From Acidobacteriota bacterium (GTDB lineage: Bacteria > Acidobacteriota > Blastocatellia > Pyrinomonadales > Pyrinomonadaceae), in NCBI GenBank assembly GCA_019639195.1, contig JAHBSI010000003.1:248001-312000 (forward strand): a DNA stretch of 64,000 nucleotides, read 5' to 3'. Of the stretch, positions 18,263 to 26,726 are shown piece after piece (the stretch's first letter is position 1; every line of letters begins with the position of its first letter). Under the pieces are notes generated by a model, which saw nothing but the letters and a program-made list of their open reading frames with translations, made no database searches and was not told where the DNA came from. A program made the translations under genes and the position numbers.

Positions 18263-18922
18263 ATGCATTTCGACACAAAAAGCAGTTCTTCGTGGCAATT
18301 GGGCAATCGCGGGCGCGTGGCCGTGTTCATTGATGGCAACAACCTTTTCCACGCCGCCCGGTTTCACAATATCGATATAGATTACAACAAGCTGCTCCGT
18401 GTGCTTTTAGGCGACGGACGGCTTTTGCGTGCATTCTTTTACACGGGAGTCGATGCCGGGGCCGAGCGGCAGCAGGGCTTTTTGCTGTGGATGCGGCGAA
18501 ACGGTTTTCGCGTGGTCCAGAAAGAGCTAAAGACCTTTTATGACGGCACACGCAAGGCGAATCTCGATGTCGAGATCGCCGTCGATATGCTCAGCCTTGC
18601 CGGCCGATACGATACCGCCGTGCTCGTCTCCGGCGACGAAGATTTTGTTTATGCGATCAACGCAGTCGCATACAAAGGCTGCCGCGTCGAGGTCGCAGGC
18701 TTTCGTTCGAATACCGCCCCGAGGCTCATAGACGTAGGCGATTTCTTCATCGACCTTGGCGATATTGCGGATATGATCCGAAAGGACAATTCCAGCGGCG
18801 ATTACGAGATGCCGTCATTCCCGCCGAATGTGAGTACGCCGCCCGACGCTGTCTATTCTTCGGATGATCGCGATTCGGCCGAGAACGTCGCAAAATTTGA
18901 CCGCCTGCGAGAGCGACGATGA
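18263..18922 (+). CDS. NYN-domain (LabA/DUF88-like) putative RNase
   Basis: A 219-residue protein with a PIN-like NYN domain at residues ~18-165. The acidic metal-binding residues are visible in VAVFIDGNNLFHA, in KANLDVEIAVDML, and in LVSGDEDFVYAINAV. NYN proteins act on RNA in the cytoplasm using divalent metal. The tail (~170-219) is Ser/Pro/Asp-rich and probably disordered. GGGG lies upstream of the ATG. It overlaps the DUF2203 gene by ATGA. The codons NVAKFDR near its end are duplicated at 16827-16847. Confidence 0.85.
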   Translation: MHFDTKSSSSWQLGNRGRVAVFIDGNNLFHAARFHNIDIDYNKLLRVLLGDGRLLRAFFYTGVDAGAERQQGFLLWMRRNGFRVVQKELKTFYDGTRKANLDVEIAVDMLSLAGRYDTAVLVSGDEDFVYAINAVAYKGCRVEVAGFRSNTAPRLIDVGDFFIDLGDIADMIRKDNSSGDYEMPSFPPNVSTPPDAVYSSDDRDSAENVAKFDRLRERR

Positions 18923-19293
18923 AGACCTTCACGCTCTCGGAAGCGAATGCCGCATTGATCGAGATCGAGGCGGACCTGATAAAGCTTCAAAAACACTACA
19001 AGACGCTTTCCGCTAGTAAGGCCGAGGCCGAGGCCGCAAGTGCGTCGTCGCGATACGGCGGCGGAATGGCGTCCGGCACCGAATACGTGACCGCATTGTG
19101 TGAGCTCCGCGACATTTCGTCCTCCATCACCGATCGCGGCATCGAGATCAAAGATCTTGGACGCGGACTGATCGATTTTCCGTCTCTTCGGAACGGCAGG
19201 ATCGTCTATCTTTGCTGGCAGCTGGGCGAAGGCAGCGAGATCGAATACTGGCATGAGCAGGACGGCGGATTCGCCGGCCGAAAGCCGCTCTAG
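18919..19293 (+). CDS. DUF2203 family protein
   Basis: A 124-residue cytoplasmic protein matching the DUF2203 pattern: MKTFTLSEANAALIEIE at the start, a helical first half, then DRGIEIKDLGRGLIDFPSL and VYLCWQLGEGSEIEYWHE near the C-terminus. Function unknown. The start overlaps the NYN stop by four bases (ATGA), so the two are translated from one message. A link to RNA metabolism is only contextual. Confidence 0.82.
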   Translation: MKTFTLSEANAALIEIEADLIKLQKHYKTLSASKAEAEAASASSRYGGGMASGTEYVTALCELRDISSSITDRGIEIKDLGRGLIDFPSLRNGRIVYLCWQLGEGSEIEYWHEQDGGFAGRKPL

Positions 19294-19378
19294 GCGCGAA
19301 ATTTTCCAAAAAATTCAACTGATGCTTACTTCAACTGCTTAAATCGCGGCAAGTAGGTGATTTTTGTGCGCTTTAGTA

Positions 19379-19408
19379 TTGACTGCTTAATGTAAATCTT
19401 GATACCAT
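19379..19408 (+). promoter_or_regulatory. Possible sigma70-type promoter for the RDD-domain gene
   Basis: TTGACT (19379-19384) and TACCAT (19403-19408) are spaced by 18 bases in an AT-rich gap, about 65 bases before the next start codon. Plausible but unsupported by other data. Confidence 0.35.
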
Positions 19409-19471
19409 CACTCAAGTTTTGTCGAATTTCCAGCTCATGAATGGGCGATCAAGCACGAAGACTTTAAGCTT

Positions 19472-20809
19472 ATGAAATGTCCGGTCTGCGCACGAGATCT
19501 GGCACCCACACTTTCGATATGTCCGACCTGTGGGGCGATGAGGAACGACACCGTTAGGGAAGAGCTTCAGACGAAGATCACCTCGGGTCCGCTTTCTAAA
19601 GGCAAGACGGCAGCTCCGCCGCCGATCGACAAGCCCGCACCCGCAATGCCGGCCCCGAAAGTACTAATGTCTCATCCAAAGCCCGAACCGTCCCCTGCAC
19701 GTCCGCCGGAACCCGCAGCTGGCGGCCCGACATCCGGACTTCGACAGCCGGCAAAAACGAGCCCGACGCTTGTTGGTTTCCAGAGTAAAGAAGCGGCGAT
19801 CCCGGAATGGCGTCTCCAAATGCAGAACGCCGTTCGACAGCGAATGGGCGTTGCCGTTGCTGAGCCAAGTGCGGCTACCATCGCCCCTGCGGCCGCTCCG
19901 GTTCGTGCCGCCGCTCCGGCCGCAAAGGCCGCACCTGCTCCAAAGCCAAGAGCCGCTTCCGTCCCTCAGGACGCAGATCCGCGGCTTGCCGCCGCACTCG
20001 GACGGATCCAGGCATCTCGCCATGCGTTCGCAACTCGTGCCGCTGAGCCCGTGGTTCCACAGCGAGTTCCGGCCCAGAAGAACACTCGCTTCAATGTAGT
20101 TCCGCCGACCCAGCCGCAGCCCGCAGCACGAAAACTTCCTGAGCCGGCGTTCTACGCGCCGATGCCGAAGCCTTTTGAGGCTCCGATGCGGATCAAGCTT
20201 GATACGAACAAGCTGCCAAAACTTTCCGAGATCGTTCCGCAAGAAAAAGAGAAGCCTGTCGAGCTTTACGAAGACCACATCGAAGAGCAGGAGAAGCCGG
20301 CGCCTCCGATCGAGACGGCGACGGTCAGCCGATTCGTCATCAATGCCGATACGCCGGACGCAGAGGCCGAATCTGAGGAGATCGAAGACGAGGATTTTGA
20401 GGATCTCGCACCGCTCTCGATGCGTGTGAACGCGGGGCTATTCGACCTGATCATCGGCATCGTGACGACGCTAGTCCTGATGTCGCCATTTGTTCTCGCG
20501 GGCGGCGACTGGCTTTCGCTCTCGGGCGGCCTGCTTTTTGCGGGTGCACTCGCGATCGTACTTTTTCTCTATACGACATTCTCGGTCGCATTCGTCGGCA
20601 AGACGCTCGGAATGAGGCTGTTCTCGCTTGAGGTCGTTGATGTCGATGAGAACGAATACCCGACGATGCAGCAGGCGGCCGTGAGCTCCTCGGTCTTTTT
20701 GCTTTCGATCATCTTCGCGGGTCTCGGCTTCGTACCGATGCTCTTTAATCCGGAACGCCGTGCGGCCCACGATCTTGCTTCCGGAACGATCGTCGTCCGC
20801 GAATTCTAA
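19472..20809 (+). CDS. Zinc-ribbon, Pro/Ala-rich, RDD-domain membrane protein
   Basis: A 445-residue protein in three parts. Residues 1-25 are a zinc ribbon (MKCPVC..CPTCG). Residues ~35-300 are a low-complexity Ala/Pro/Lys linker with an acidic end (EAESEEIEDEDFEDL). Residues ~305-445 are an RDD domain with three to four hydrophobic segments (MRVNAGLFDLIIGIVTTLVLM, LFAGALAIVLFLYTTF, VFLLSIIFAGLGFVPML) and the conserved GKTLGMRLF. RDD proteins are membrane proteins, some linked to ion exchange. The zinc ribbon would sit in the cytoplasm on a long flexible tether. Role unknown. Confidence 0.78.
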   Translation: MKCPVCARDLAPTLSICPTCGAMRNDTVREELQTKITSGPLSKGKTAAPPPIDKPAPAMPAPKVLMSHPKPEPSPARPPEPAAGGPTSGLRQPAKTSPTLVGFQSKEAAIPEWRLQMQNAVRQRMGVAVAEPSAATIAPAAAPVRAAAPAAKAAPAPKPRAASVPQDADPRLAAALGRIQASRHAFATRAAEPVVPQRVPAQKNTRFNVVPPTQPQPAARKLPEPAFYAPMPKPFEAPMRIKLDTNKLPKLSEIVPQEKEKPVELYEDHIEEQEKPAPPIETATVSRFVINADTPDAEAESEEIEDEDFEDLAPLSMRVNAGLFDLIIGIVTTLVLMSPFVLAGGDWLSLSGGLLFAGALAIVLFLYTTFSVAFVGKTLGMRLFSLEVVDVDENEYPTMQQAAVSSSVFLLSIIFAGLGFVPMLFNPERRAAHDLASGTIVVREF

Positions 20810-20890
20810 AGTTTACCTACCTAGGGAAACGGCCTCTGCCAAGGGAGAAGTGATATTCTCTCGTACCGGAGGCCGAATTTTTTCTCACCG

Positions 20891-21790
20891 ATGCTTACAC
20901 CACGCGAAGAACAGATCGAGGCGGAGCGTCGCGAACGCATATCGCAGCTTGCCTCTGACTTGCGAAAGCGCGTGAACCGCGACATCGCACGTGCGCGTCG
21001 CTTGCTCAAGAATCTCGACGGCGACCTCGAAAAGCACGGTTCTCCCGAACAGTGGAAGCGGCTCGGCGACATTCTGCTTGCGAACGCTCACAGCGCAAAA
21101 CGCGACGGCGACGGCTTTCGCGTGATCGATTATTTTGACGACGTGACGCCCGAAATTCTGATCGACGCGGACCCGCGTTTTTCAGCCTCGGAAGCAGCGG
21201 AAGACTATTTTCGGCTGTATCAAAAAGCCCGCAATGGCCGCGAGGTGATCCGCGAGCGTCACGCACAAACGACCGGCAAGATCGAGGCTCTTGAAGAAAA
21301 AGTTCGAGCGATCGATGCCGCAGAAGCCGCCCTCGATGAAGGAGCATTGAGAGCGATCCTTCCCGCAAAGAAAGCTCCGACGGAGACGAGAAAAGCAAAA
21401 AAACGTGATGCCGAGATCAAAGGTGTGCGGCGTTTCGTTTCATCGGACGGCTTTGAGATATTCGTCGGCAAAGGTGCGGCCGACAACGATTATTTGACGA
21501 CAAGACTTGCGGCCGCCCGCGACACATGGCTCCACGCTGCGGACTATTCGGGTTCGCACGTCGTCATCCGCAATCCTAACCGCAAAGAGATCCCGCAACG
21601 CACTCTCCGCGAAGCCGCTTCACTCGCCGCCTTCTATTCCTCGGCTCGCGAATTGCCCCGAGCGGCCGTTAACTACACCGAGCGAAAGTTCGTCAGCAAA
21701 GTAAAAGGCGGCGCCCCCGGCCTCGTCCGCCTCGCATCATTCAAAACGCTCGACGTAAAACCAGAAGTCACCATCGAAAAATTTGAATAG
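20891..21790 (+). CDS. NFACT-R domain protein lacking the N-terminal NFACT-N domain
   Basis: A 299-residue protein with a charged coiled-coil first half (REEQIEAERRERISQLASD, KIEALEEKVRAIDAAEAAL) and a C-terminal NFACT-R RNA-binding domain (RFVSSDGFEIFVGKGAADNDYLT, DTWLHAADYSGSHVVIR, VKGGAPGLVRL). Full RqcH/Rqc2/FbpA-like proteins, about 550 residues, add an N-terminal domain used in ribosome quality control. That part is missing and no remnant precedes it. The coiled coil matches the arm next to NFACT-R in RqcH. It may bind tRNA or ribosomes in a reduced form of this pathway (inference). Confidence 0.8.
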   Translation: MLTPREEQIEAERRERISQLASDLRKRVNRDIARARRLLKNLDGDLEKHGSPEQWKRLGDILLANAHSAKRDGDGFRVIDYFDDVTPEILIDADPRFSASEAAEDYFRLYQKARNGREVIRERHAQTTGKIEALEEKVRAIDAAEAALDEGALRAILPAKKAPTETRKAKKRDAEIKGVRRFVSSDGFEIFVGKGAADNDYLTTRLAAARDTWLHAADYSGSHVVIRNPNRKEIPQRTLREAASLAAFYSSARELPRAAVNYTERKFVSKVKGGAPGLVRLASFKTLDVKPEVTIEKFE

Positions 21791-21797
21791 CCGGCTC

Positions 21798-21929
21798 AAG
21801 GGAACCGAGATCTTGTTTCGGTCCACGTGATGCGAAAATATTCCGAGCGTGTGAAAACACGCGAAAGGGAACCGAGATCTTGTTTTGGTCCACGTGATGC
21901 GAAAATATTCCGAGCGTGTGAAACACGCG
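21798..21929. repeat. Two tandem 66-bp units ending in the GAGCGTGTG hairpin
   Basis: Units at 21798-21863 and 21865-21929 share AAGGGAACCGAGATCTTG, then GGTCCACGTGATGCG, and end in the palindrome GAGCGTGTGAAACACGCG. They differ at only two or three bases. A degenerate third unit lies at about 22295-22350 (CTTGTTTCAGTCCAAG). Confidence 0.9.
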
Positions 21930-22013
21930 GAAATTTATTTAGCTACAGGTGACGCGAAGCGGAACCTGTAGTACAGATCGCCAAACAATATAATGGAGCG
22001 TGTGAAACACGCG
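21912..22013. repeat. Composite unit B-C-B, distal left copy
   Basis: Hairpin B, a TTTATTTAG spacer, hairpin C (21943-21971), the spacer GATCGCCAAACAATATAATG, then hairpin B again (21996-22013). It is an imperfect direct repeat of 22333-22436, about 95% alike by eye. Confidence 0.9.
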
Positions 22014-22050
22014 GGGATTTCCTCCGGGGTTTTGCAAGACATCAAAATGT

Positions 22051-22289
22051 CGCGTGTTCACACGCTCCGATGTGTGTACGGCACGCTTTTCTACAGGTTT
22101 CGCTTTGCTCCACCTGTAGCTATCGAAATGCCGTGTGCTTTGCACACTTTCGAAACGGGGTGGGCTGGGGTTCTACAGGTTTCGCTTCGCTCCACCTGTA
22201 GCTATCGAAATGCCGTGTGCTCCGCACACGATTCGAAACGGGGCTGTCCGGGGGTTTTCGATTATCGAATGCCGTGTGCTTCGCACACG
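22051..22289. repeat. Inverted hairpin B followed by tandem C-D units
   Basis: The complement of hairpin B lies at 22051-22067. Two ~80-bp units follow, each holding hairpin C (22091-22119, 22173-22201), CTATCGAAATGC, hairpin D (22133-22147, 22214-22230) and TTCGAAACGGGG. A third D hairpin stands alone at 22273-22289. Confidence 0.88.
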
Positions 22290-22332
22290 TCGAAGCGAGT
22301 CTTGTTTCAGTCCAAGTATGGGAAAATGCCCT

Positions 22333-22436
22333 GAGCGTGTGAAACACGCGAAAATTTATTTAGCTACAGGTGAAGCGAAGCGGAACCTGTAGACGGAGAT
22401 CGCCAAACAATATAATGGAGCGTGTGAAAACACGCG
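22333..22436. repeat. Composite unit B-C-B, proximal left copy
   Basis: Hairpins B (22333-22350), C (22364-22392) and B (22418-22436) in the same order as 21912-22013. It ends 14 bases before the transposase start and probably forms the left end of the transposase unit. Confidence 0.9.
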
Positions 22437-22450
22437 ACACCTTTTAAAAT

Positions 22451-22891
22451 ATGTCCCACACACATTTTCTTTATCACATCGTATTTGGCACAAAAGATCG
22501 GCAACCGCTCATTCGGCCGGAATGGGAGCGTGAATTGTACGCATACATGTCGGGTATCATCACAAATCTTCGCGGACATTCTCTTGAGATCAATGGGGTC
22601 GCCGACCATCTGCATCTACTGGTAAGGCTCGATGCTCATATCGCATTTTCCGGCGTTATGAGGGAGCTAAAAGCGAGCTCTTCTCGGTGGATCCGAAAGA
22701 ATCACGACGCAAAATTCTTATGGCAGCGAAGGTATGGGGCATTCACCGTGAGCGAGTCAGCGTCGGACTCCGTGCGACGTTATATCCGTACCCAGAAGGA
22801 ACATCACAAAAAACAGCTTTTCGAGGATGAATATAAAAGCCTGCTGGTCAAACATCGCGTGACGTTTGACGAGAAATATCTGTGGGCATGA
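22451..22891 (+). CDS. Y1 (HUH) transposase, IS200-like / REP-associated tyrosine transposase
   Basis: A 146-residue single-strand DNA transposase. The HUH motif is HLHLL in GVADHLHLLVRL (about residue 57). The catalytic tyrosine is probably in VRRYIRTQKEHHKKQ near residue 116. Start MSHTHFLYHIVFGTKDRQPLI is typical of TnpA_REP/IS200 proteins. No TnpB/IscB partner is present. Such enzymes cut and rejoin at hairpins, and the surrounding B and C hairpins are the obvious substrates. The frame is intact with no stops or missing motifs, so it may be active. Start ATG 22451 has no clear Shine-Dalgarno, and the upstream hairpin may limit translation. Confidence 0.9.
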   Translation: MSHTHFLYHIVFGTKDRQPLIRPEWERELYAYMSGIITNLRGHSLEINGVADHLHLLVRLDAHIAFSGVMRELKASSSRWIRKNHDAKFLWQRRYGAFTVSESASDSVRRYIRTQKEHHKKQLFEDEYKSLLVKHRVTFDEKYLWA

Positions 22892-22894
22892 TGT

Positions 22895-22994
22895 CGCGTG
22901 TTTCACACGCTCCGTTATTTGTGCGGGCCGCTTTCTACAGGTTTCGCTTCGCTTCACCTGTAGCTACTCAAATCTCCGCGTGTTTCACACGCTC
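22895..22994. repeat. Composite unit B-C-B, inverted right copy
   Basis: The complement of hairpin B (22895-22912), hairpin C (22935-22963) and the complement of B (22977-22994): the same unit as at 22333-22436 but inverted. It starts three bases after the transposase stop. The middle spacer differs (TTATTTGTGCGGGCCGCTTT). Confidence 0.9.
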
Positions 22995-23050
22995 GGATAC
23001 GATCGTGGCCATCATGTGCTACGCACACAATGAATTGGGGTCAATTCACC

Positions 23051-23078
23051 GTCATGGAATGCACGTCCATTCCGTGAC
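23051..23078. other. Perfectly pairable hairpin downstream of the TlpA lipoprotein gene
   Basis: GTCATGGAATG and CATTCCGTGAC pair over 11 positions (one G-U) around a 6-base loop, 40 bases beyond the TlpA stop at 23118. There is no T-run. It may be a further repeat of the mosaic or a processing/termination signal. Confidence 0.5.
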
Positions 23079-23117
23079 GCAATCCGCGCGCACCATTCGC
23101 CGTCACGCGATGCGTGT

Positions 23118-23732
23118 TTATTCGGCCATTACGCGGTCGACGGTCGTTTTGAGTTTTGAGATGACGTTTGGGCCGCCGCCGACAAAAACGCCGCGGAGTT
23201 TGCCTTCGCGGTCAACGAGAAAGCTTTCGGGTACGGCCGACATCTGTGCGATCTTCTGCAGGTGTTTTGTAAGATCCGGCTGGACGCGTGCGAGTTCGTA
23301 ATTTAGGTGCATCTTTTTTGCGAACGTCTCGATGTCGGGGATCGGTTCGGGTTCGTCCGTATCCTGAAAACCGACGTTCAGGCCGATCACTTCAAAACCC
23401 TGATCGCCGTATTTCTTCTTTAGCTCGACAAGATGCGGCATCTCTTCGCGGCACGGGCCGCACCACGTCGCCCAAAGGTTCAGCAGGACGACCTTGCCGC
23501 GATAATCCTTGATCTTCATCGTGCCGCCTTTTACAAGCTCGATATCGACGTCGGCGATGTCATCTTTTAGGACGGGATAATTGTTGCCAACCGCCGGAGA
23601 GGCCGCGGGCGAGGCGGCATTCGTTCCTGCGTTCTGATCGGTGTTGGCCTCCGAAGAACCGCATCCGGAAAGGCCGGAGAAAACGAGTATTAAGAGTGAA
23701 AAGATCGCTGCTGCTTTCAAAAAAGACTTCAT
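23118..23732 (-). CDS. TlpA-like thioredoxin-fold lipoprotein
   Basis: A 204-residue protein with a lipoprotein signal (AAIFSLLILVFSGLSGC, lipobox LSGC). A low-complexity Ala/Asn/Pro linker leads to a TlpA/ResA-type thioredoxin domain: VVLLNLWATWCGPCREEMPHL with active-site CGPC, and cis-proline in AVPESFLVDREG. It would be membrane-anchored on the periplasmic side and reduce disulfides, for example in cytochrome c maturation or oxidative repair. It is the last gene of the dciA-gatC-gatA-FHA-ABC minus-strand run, 15 bases after the ABC gene. Confidence 0.88.
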   Translation of the reverse strand: MKSFLKAAAIFSLLILVFSGLSGCGSSEANTDQNAGTNAASPAASPAVGNNYPVLKDDIADVDIELVKGGTMKIKDYRGKVVLLNLWATWCGPCREEMPHLVELKKKYGDQGFEVIGLNVGFQDTDEPEPIPDIETFAKKMHLNYELARVQPDLTKHLQKIAQMSAVPESFLVDREGKLRGVFVGGGPNVISKLKTTVDRVMAE

Positions 23733-23747
23733 AAAAAAATCGCGGCG

Positions 23748-26726
23748 TTAACGGATATCCTTGATCCTCAGAACGACAAGCGTTGCTATCGCCAATATTC
23801 CAAACATTAGCATCAGGACGAGCTGGTTCAAAATTTCATTCATCCACGGATGCAGAAATGTGACGTAGCCCGAGAGATCGTCCGGTATCTTCTTGGCGTT
23901 CGGGACGGCGGGCATTTCGTCGAGGTCCGGCCGCGGCGGCGAAAGTCCCGCGTTGCGGTCGTCGTCATATTTTCGGAGCTTTGCCTCGGTCTTTGACTGA
24001 TAATCGTCGAGGTCGTGCCGGGCCTTCGCAAGAATGGCGTCGTTCTCTTCCTCGACCTGTTTGTAGAGCCCGCGTCCGCCTGTCGCATCGTTCGCCGCCG
24101 CACCTTCCGGTTCGAGCGTTGCGAGGGTCGAGAAGCGCTTCATCGTGTCAAAAGACCACGCCGCCGGGATCGCCATACTCAGCGGCCGCGAAACGACGTT
24201 CGGAACGCCGAAGATCCCCGACAGCAGTATTTGCGGAATTAGCACAAGCGGCACGAGCGTTGTCGCCGTCCGGCTTGTCCTGACCGTTGCGGAAATAAAC
24301 AGGCCGATCCCAAGCCCCACCGCCGCACTCAGTATCACGGCCCAGAACTGCGGAATGCCGAAAAATTCGCCCGGCATGGTTCCGGGTATCGCAAGGTCCG
24401 CGGCCTTTAGCGGCACAAAAAGAAGCATGCATTGTATCGCGACAAAAAAGCCGAGCACCGTGAATTTTGACGCGACGTAGGGAAGTATGCCGAGATTCAC
24501 CATTCGCTCGCGTTCGTAGATCGGCCTTTCGGAGACGATCTCGCGTGCGGCTATGCTCGTCCCGAACCAGATCGCGACGATCGAGAGCATAAAATAAATG
24601 AAGTCTCGCGGGCCCGTCGGGTTGACCGCCGCGAGCGTCAAGAGTGCGACGATCGGTGCTTCGACAATAAGCAGTGCGATGTTCAGCTTGTTGCGAAGCA
24701 GAACCGCGAGATACCGCCGCGAGAGCGTCGCCCACTGCCGTATCGAACCAAAGATACCGAGGCGCGTTCGTCGCACTTTTCCTTGCGTCTCGTCGGCGGC
24801 ATTCTGTGCCTGTGGTTCGGCGACGTACTTCCGAAAGTCCGGCGATGCGAGATATGCCTGGCGAAAACGCTCGGCGGCCGCATCCTGCGATTCGCCTTCG
24901 GACGGTGCCAGACGATCAAAAAGCCCGCGAATATCCGCAACGCCGAAGGCCTTCAGCGCGTCGTCAGGCGTGCCGAAAAATACGAGGCGTCCCTGCATCA
25001 TCACGGCGATCTTGTCGAACATTCGCACGGTCTCGGCCGTGTGCGTCGTCAAGATCACGGTCCGTCCCGAATCTGCGATCTGACGGAAAAGTTGCATCAT
25101 CGACGATTCGGTCTGCGGGTCGAGCCCGCTCGTCGGCTCGTCGAGAAAAAGAAGCGACGGCCGCGTTATCAATTCCACCGCGACGGAAACTCGCTTTCGC
25201 TGACCGCCCGAAAGGTTTGCCACGCGAACATCACGCTGAGCAAGCAATCCCGTAACGTCCAGCACTTCGTTGATCGTCCGCTCGATCTCCGCACGGCTCA
25301 CATCACGCGAGAGCCTGAGCTTTGCAACGTAGAAGAGCGTGCGATAAACGGTGAGTTCACGATGAATTATATCGTCCTGAGGAACGAGGCCGATCGAATG
25401 CTTCAGCGATGCGAGCTCGCGATAAAGGCCGCGTCCATTGACGCTTACGGTGCCGGCGTCCGGACGTGAGGCACCGCTCATCGCGTGCATCAGCGAGGTC
25501 TTTCCCGAACCCGAAGCTCCGATGATGCCGACGAATTCGTTCGGCAGCACGGTCAGCGAAACGTCATTCAAGATCTGGGCCTTGCCGCCTTTTGCACGAA
25601 CGGAACGCGAGAGATGCGTTGCGTCGATACGCATTCTCGCACGCGTATCAAAAACGCCGATGGTGCCCGCGGCATCGACGCGTATCGAGAACGGGCCGAT
25701 CTGCACATTGTCCGTCGGCGAGATCACCGAACTCGTGACCGGCGAACCGTTTAGATAAATGCCGTTCGTCGAACCAAGATCTTCGATCGCGACCTGCCCG
25801 TTTGAGAGCCTCAGGCGAGCGTGACGCGACGAAATATCAAGCCCGTCGAGCCGAATATCGCTAGTCTCCGCACGCCCGATCACAAGTTCGGCCTTATTGC
25901 CGAACGCGACCGACATCAGAAGCTGTTCGTTTGTTTGACCGCTTTTGGACGCGGCGGTTGGACGACCCAATCGAGCGACGATCGTTTTCCCGTCGCCGGC
26001 GAAATGCTGAATGTCGGGAGTGTTTTGCGTTAAGTGAGCAATGCGTTCGTTCGCGAGCGAATGTTCAAAAGAAGCCTGCTGTGCGGGTGCAAAGAATTCA
26101 ACAACGGGGCCGCCGGTCCCGAACCGGATCAAGTCGCCGTGCGTCAGCGGAGTCGCCGCGGTGATGCGTTGTTCGTTGACAAATGTTCCGTTGAAACTGC
26201 CGCGGTCTTCGACCGTATAGCCGCTCGCTGTTGGAACGATCGCCGCATGATTCCGCGAGACGACCGCGGCACCTGCCGGAAAGGGAACCGTGCTCGCGGG
26301 ATCTCGTCCGAAGGTTATCTCGCCGTGTCCGATCGCGATGGCCTGACGATTCGGATAATCGGGAAAGCGTATCTCGGCCGCACTCGCATTCGCACTCGCG
26401 GGCATCGACATGCCTTCCAATGCCGCAACACCGACCGAAGGGCCGTTTGGTCCGAGCTGGATCACGTTGCCGACCTCAAGCCGAATTCGCGTGATCCGCT
26501 GGCCGTTCAGGAATGTTCCGTAGCTTGAATTCTGGTCGGTGAGAAACCACCCATCGCCTTCGAAAGAAATATCGGCGTGGCGGCGTGAAACCATCGGAAA
26601 GCGGTCGTTCGTAAAGACGATCGCGCATTCGCCCGCATCTCGCCCGAGCAAGATCCGAGGCTGGTCGAACGCCCTTTGCTCGCCGTCGGCAAGCCCGGTC
26701 GCAACGCCTGTAAGGACGATCTTCAT
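23748..26726 (-). CDS. ABCG-type ABC transporter with three N-terminal FHA domains
   Basis: A 992-residue fusion. Three FHA (phosphothreonine-binding) domains lie at ~25-95 ([22 protein letters not shown]), ~130-210 ([21 protein letters not shown]) and ~270-350 ([25 protein letters not shown]). The ATPase follows (Walker [10 protein letters not shown], signature LSGGQRKRV, Walker [14 protein letters not shown]). The last ~300 residues form an ABC-2 permease with about six membrane segments. As a half-transporter it would dimerise. Exporter direction and Ser/Thr-kinase control through FHA are family-based inference. ATG 26726 overlaps the gatA stop (ATGA), so upstream extension to 26864 is rejected. 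Confidence 0.9.
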   Translation of the reverse strand: MKIVLTGVATGLADGEQRAFDQPRILLGRDAGECAIVFTNDRFPMVSRRHADISFEGDGWFLTDQNSSYGTFLNGQRITRIRLEVGNVIQLGPNGPSVGVAALEGMSMPASANASAAEIRFPDYPNRQAIAIGHGEITFGRDPASTVPFPAGAAVVSRNHAAIVPTASGYTVEDRGSFNGTFVNEQRITAATPLTHGDLIRFGTGGPVVEFFAPAQQASFEHSLANERIAHLTQNTPDIQHFAGDGKTIVARLGRPTAASKSGQTNEQLLMSVAFGNKAELVIGRAETSDIRLDGLDISSRHARLRLSNGQVAIEDLGSTNGIYLNGSPVTSSVISPTDNVQIGPFSIRVDAAGTIGVFDTRARMRIDATHLSRSVRAKGGKAQILNDVSLTVLPNEFVGIIGASGSGKTSLMHAMSGASRPDAGTVSVNGRGLYRELASLKHSIGLVPQDDIIHRELTVYRTLFYVAKLRLSRDVSRAEIERTINEVLDVTGLLAQRDVRVANLSGGQRKRVSVAVELITRPSLLFLDEPTSGLDPQTESSMMQLFRQIADSGRTVILTTHTAETVRMFDKIAVMMQGRLVFFGTPDDALKAFGVADIRGLFDRLAPSEGESQDAAAERFRQAYLASPDFRKYVAEPQAQNAADETQGKVRRTRLGIFGSIRQWATLSRRYLAVLLRNKLNIALLIVEAPIVALLTLAAVNPTGPRDFIYFMLSIVAIWFGTSIAAREIVSERPIYERERMVNLGILPYVASKFTVLGFFVAIQCMLLFVPLKAADLAIPGTMPGEFFGIPQFWAVILSAAVGLGIGLFISATVRTSRTATTLVPLVLIPQILLSGIFGVPNVVSRPLSMAIPAAWSFDTMKRFSTLATLEPEGAAANDATGGRGLYKQVEEENDAILAKARHDLDDYQSKTEAKLRKYDDDRNAGLSPPRPDLDEMPAVPNAKKIPDDLSGYVTFLHPWMNEILNQLVLMLMFGILAIATLVVLRIKDIR

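Larger units (their letters stand above)
21798..22994. mobile_element. REP/BIME-like palindromic repeat mosaic around a RAYT transposase
   Basis: This 1.2-kb locus holds at least eight copies of hairpin B (GAGCGTGTGAAACACGCG or its complement), five of hairpin C (CTACAGGT...ACCTGTAG, 29 bp) and three or four of hairpin D (CGTGTGCTTCGCACACG). They combine into larger units in both orientations. The only gene inside is the single-domain Y1 transposase at 22451-22891. Composite unit B-C-B lies directly before the gene (22333-22436) and inverted after it (22895-22994). This matches the known arrangement of REP elements with their RAYT gene. Confidence 0.82.

Noticed and set aside
21798..22994. 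Possible CRISPR array
   Set aside because: Repeats are palindromic, differ in type and orientation and lack constant spacers; no cas genes are near.
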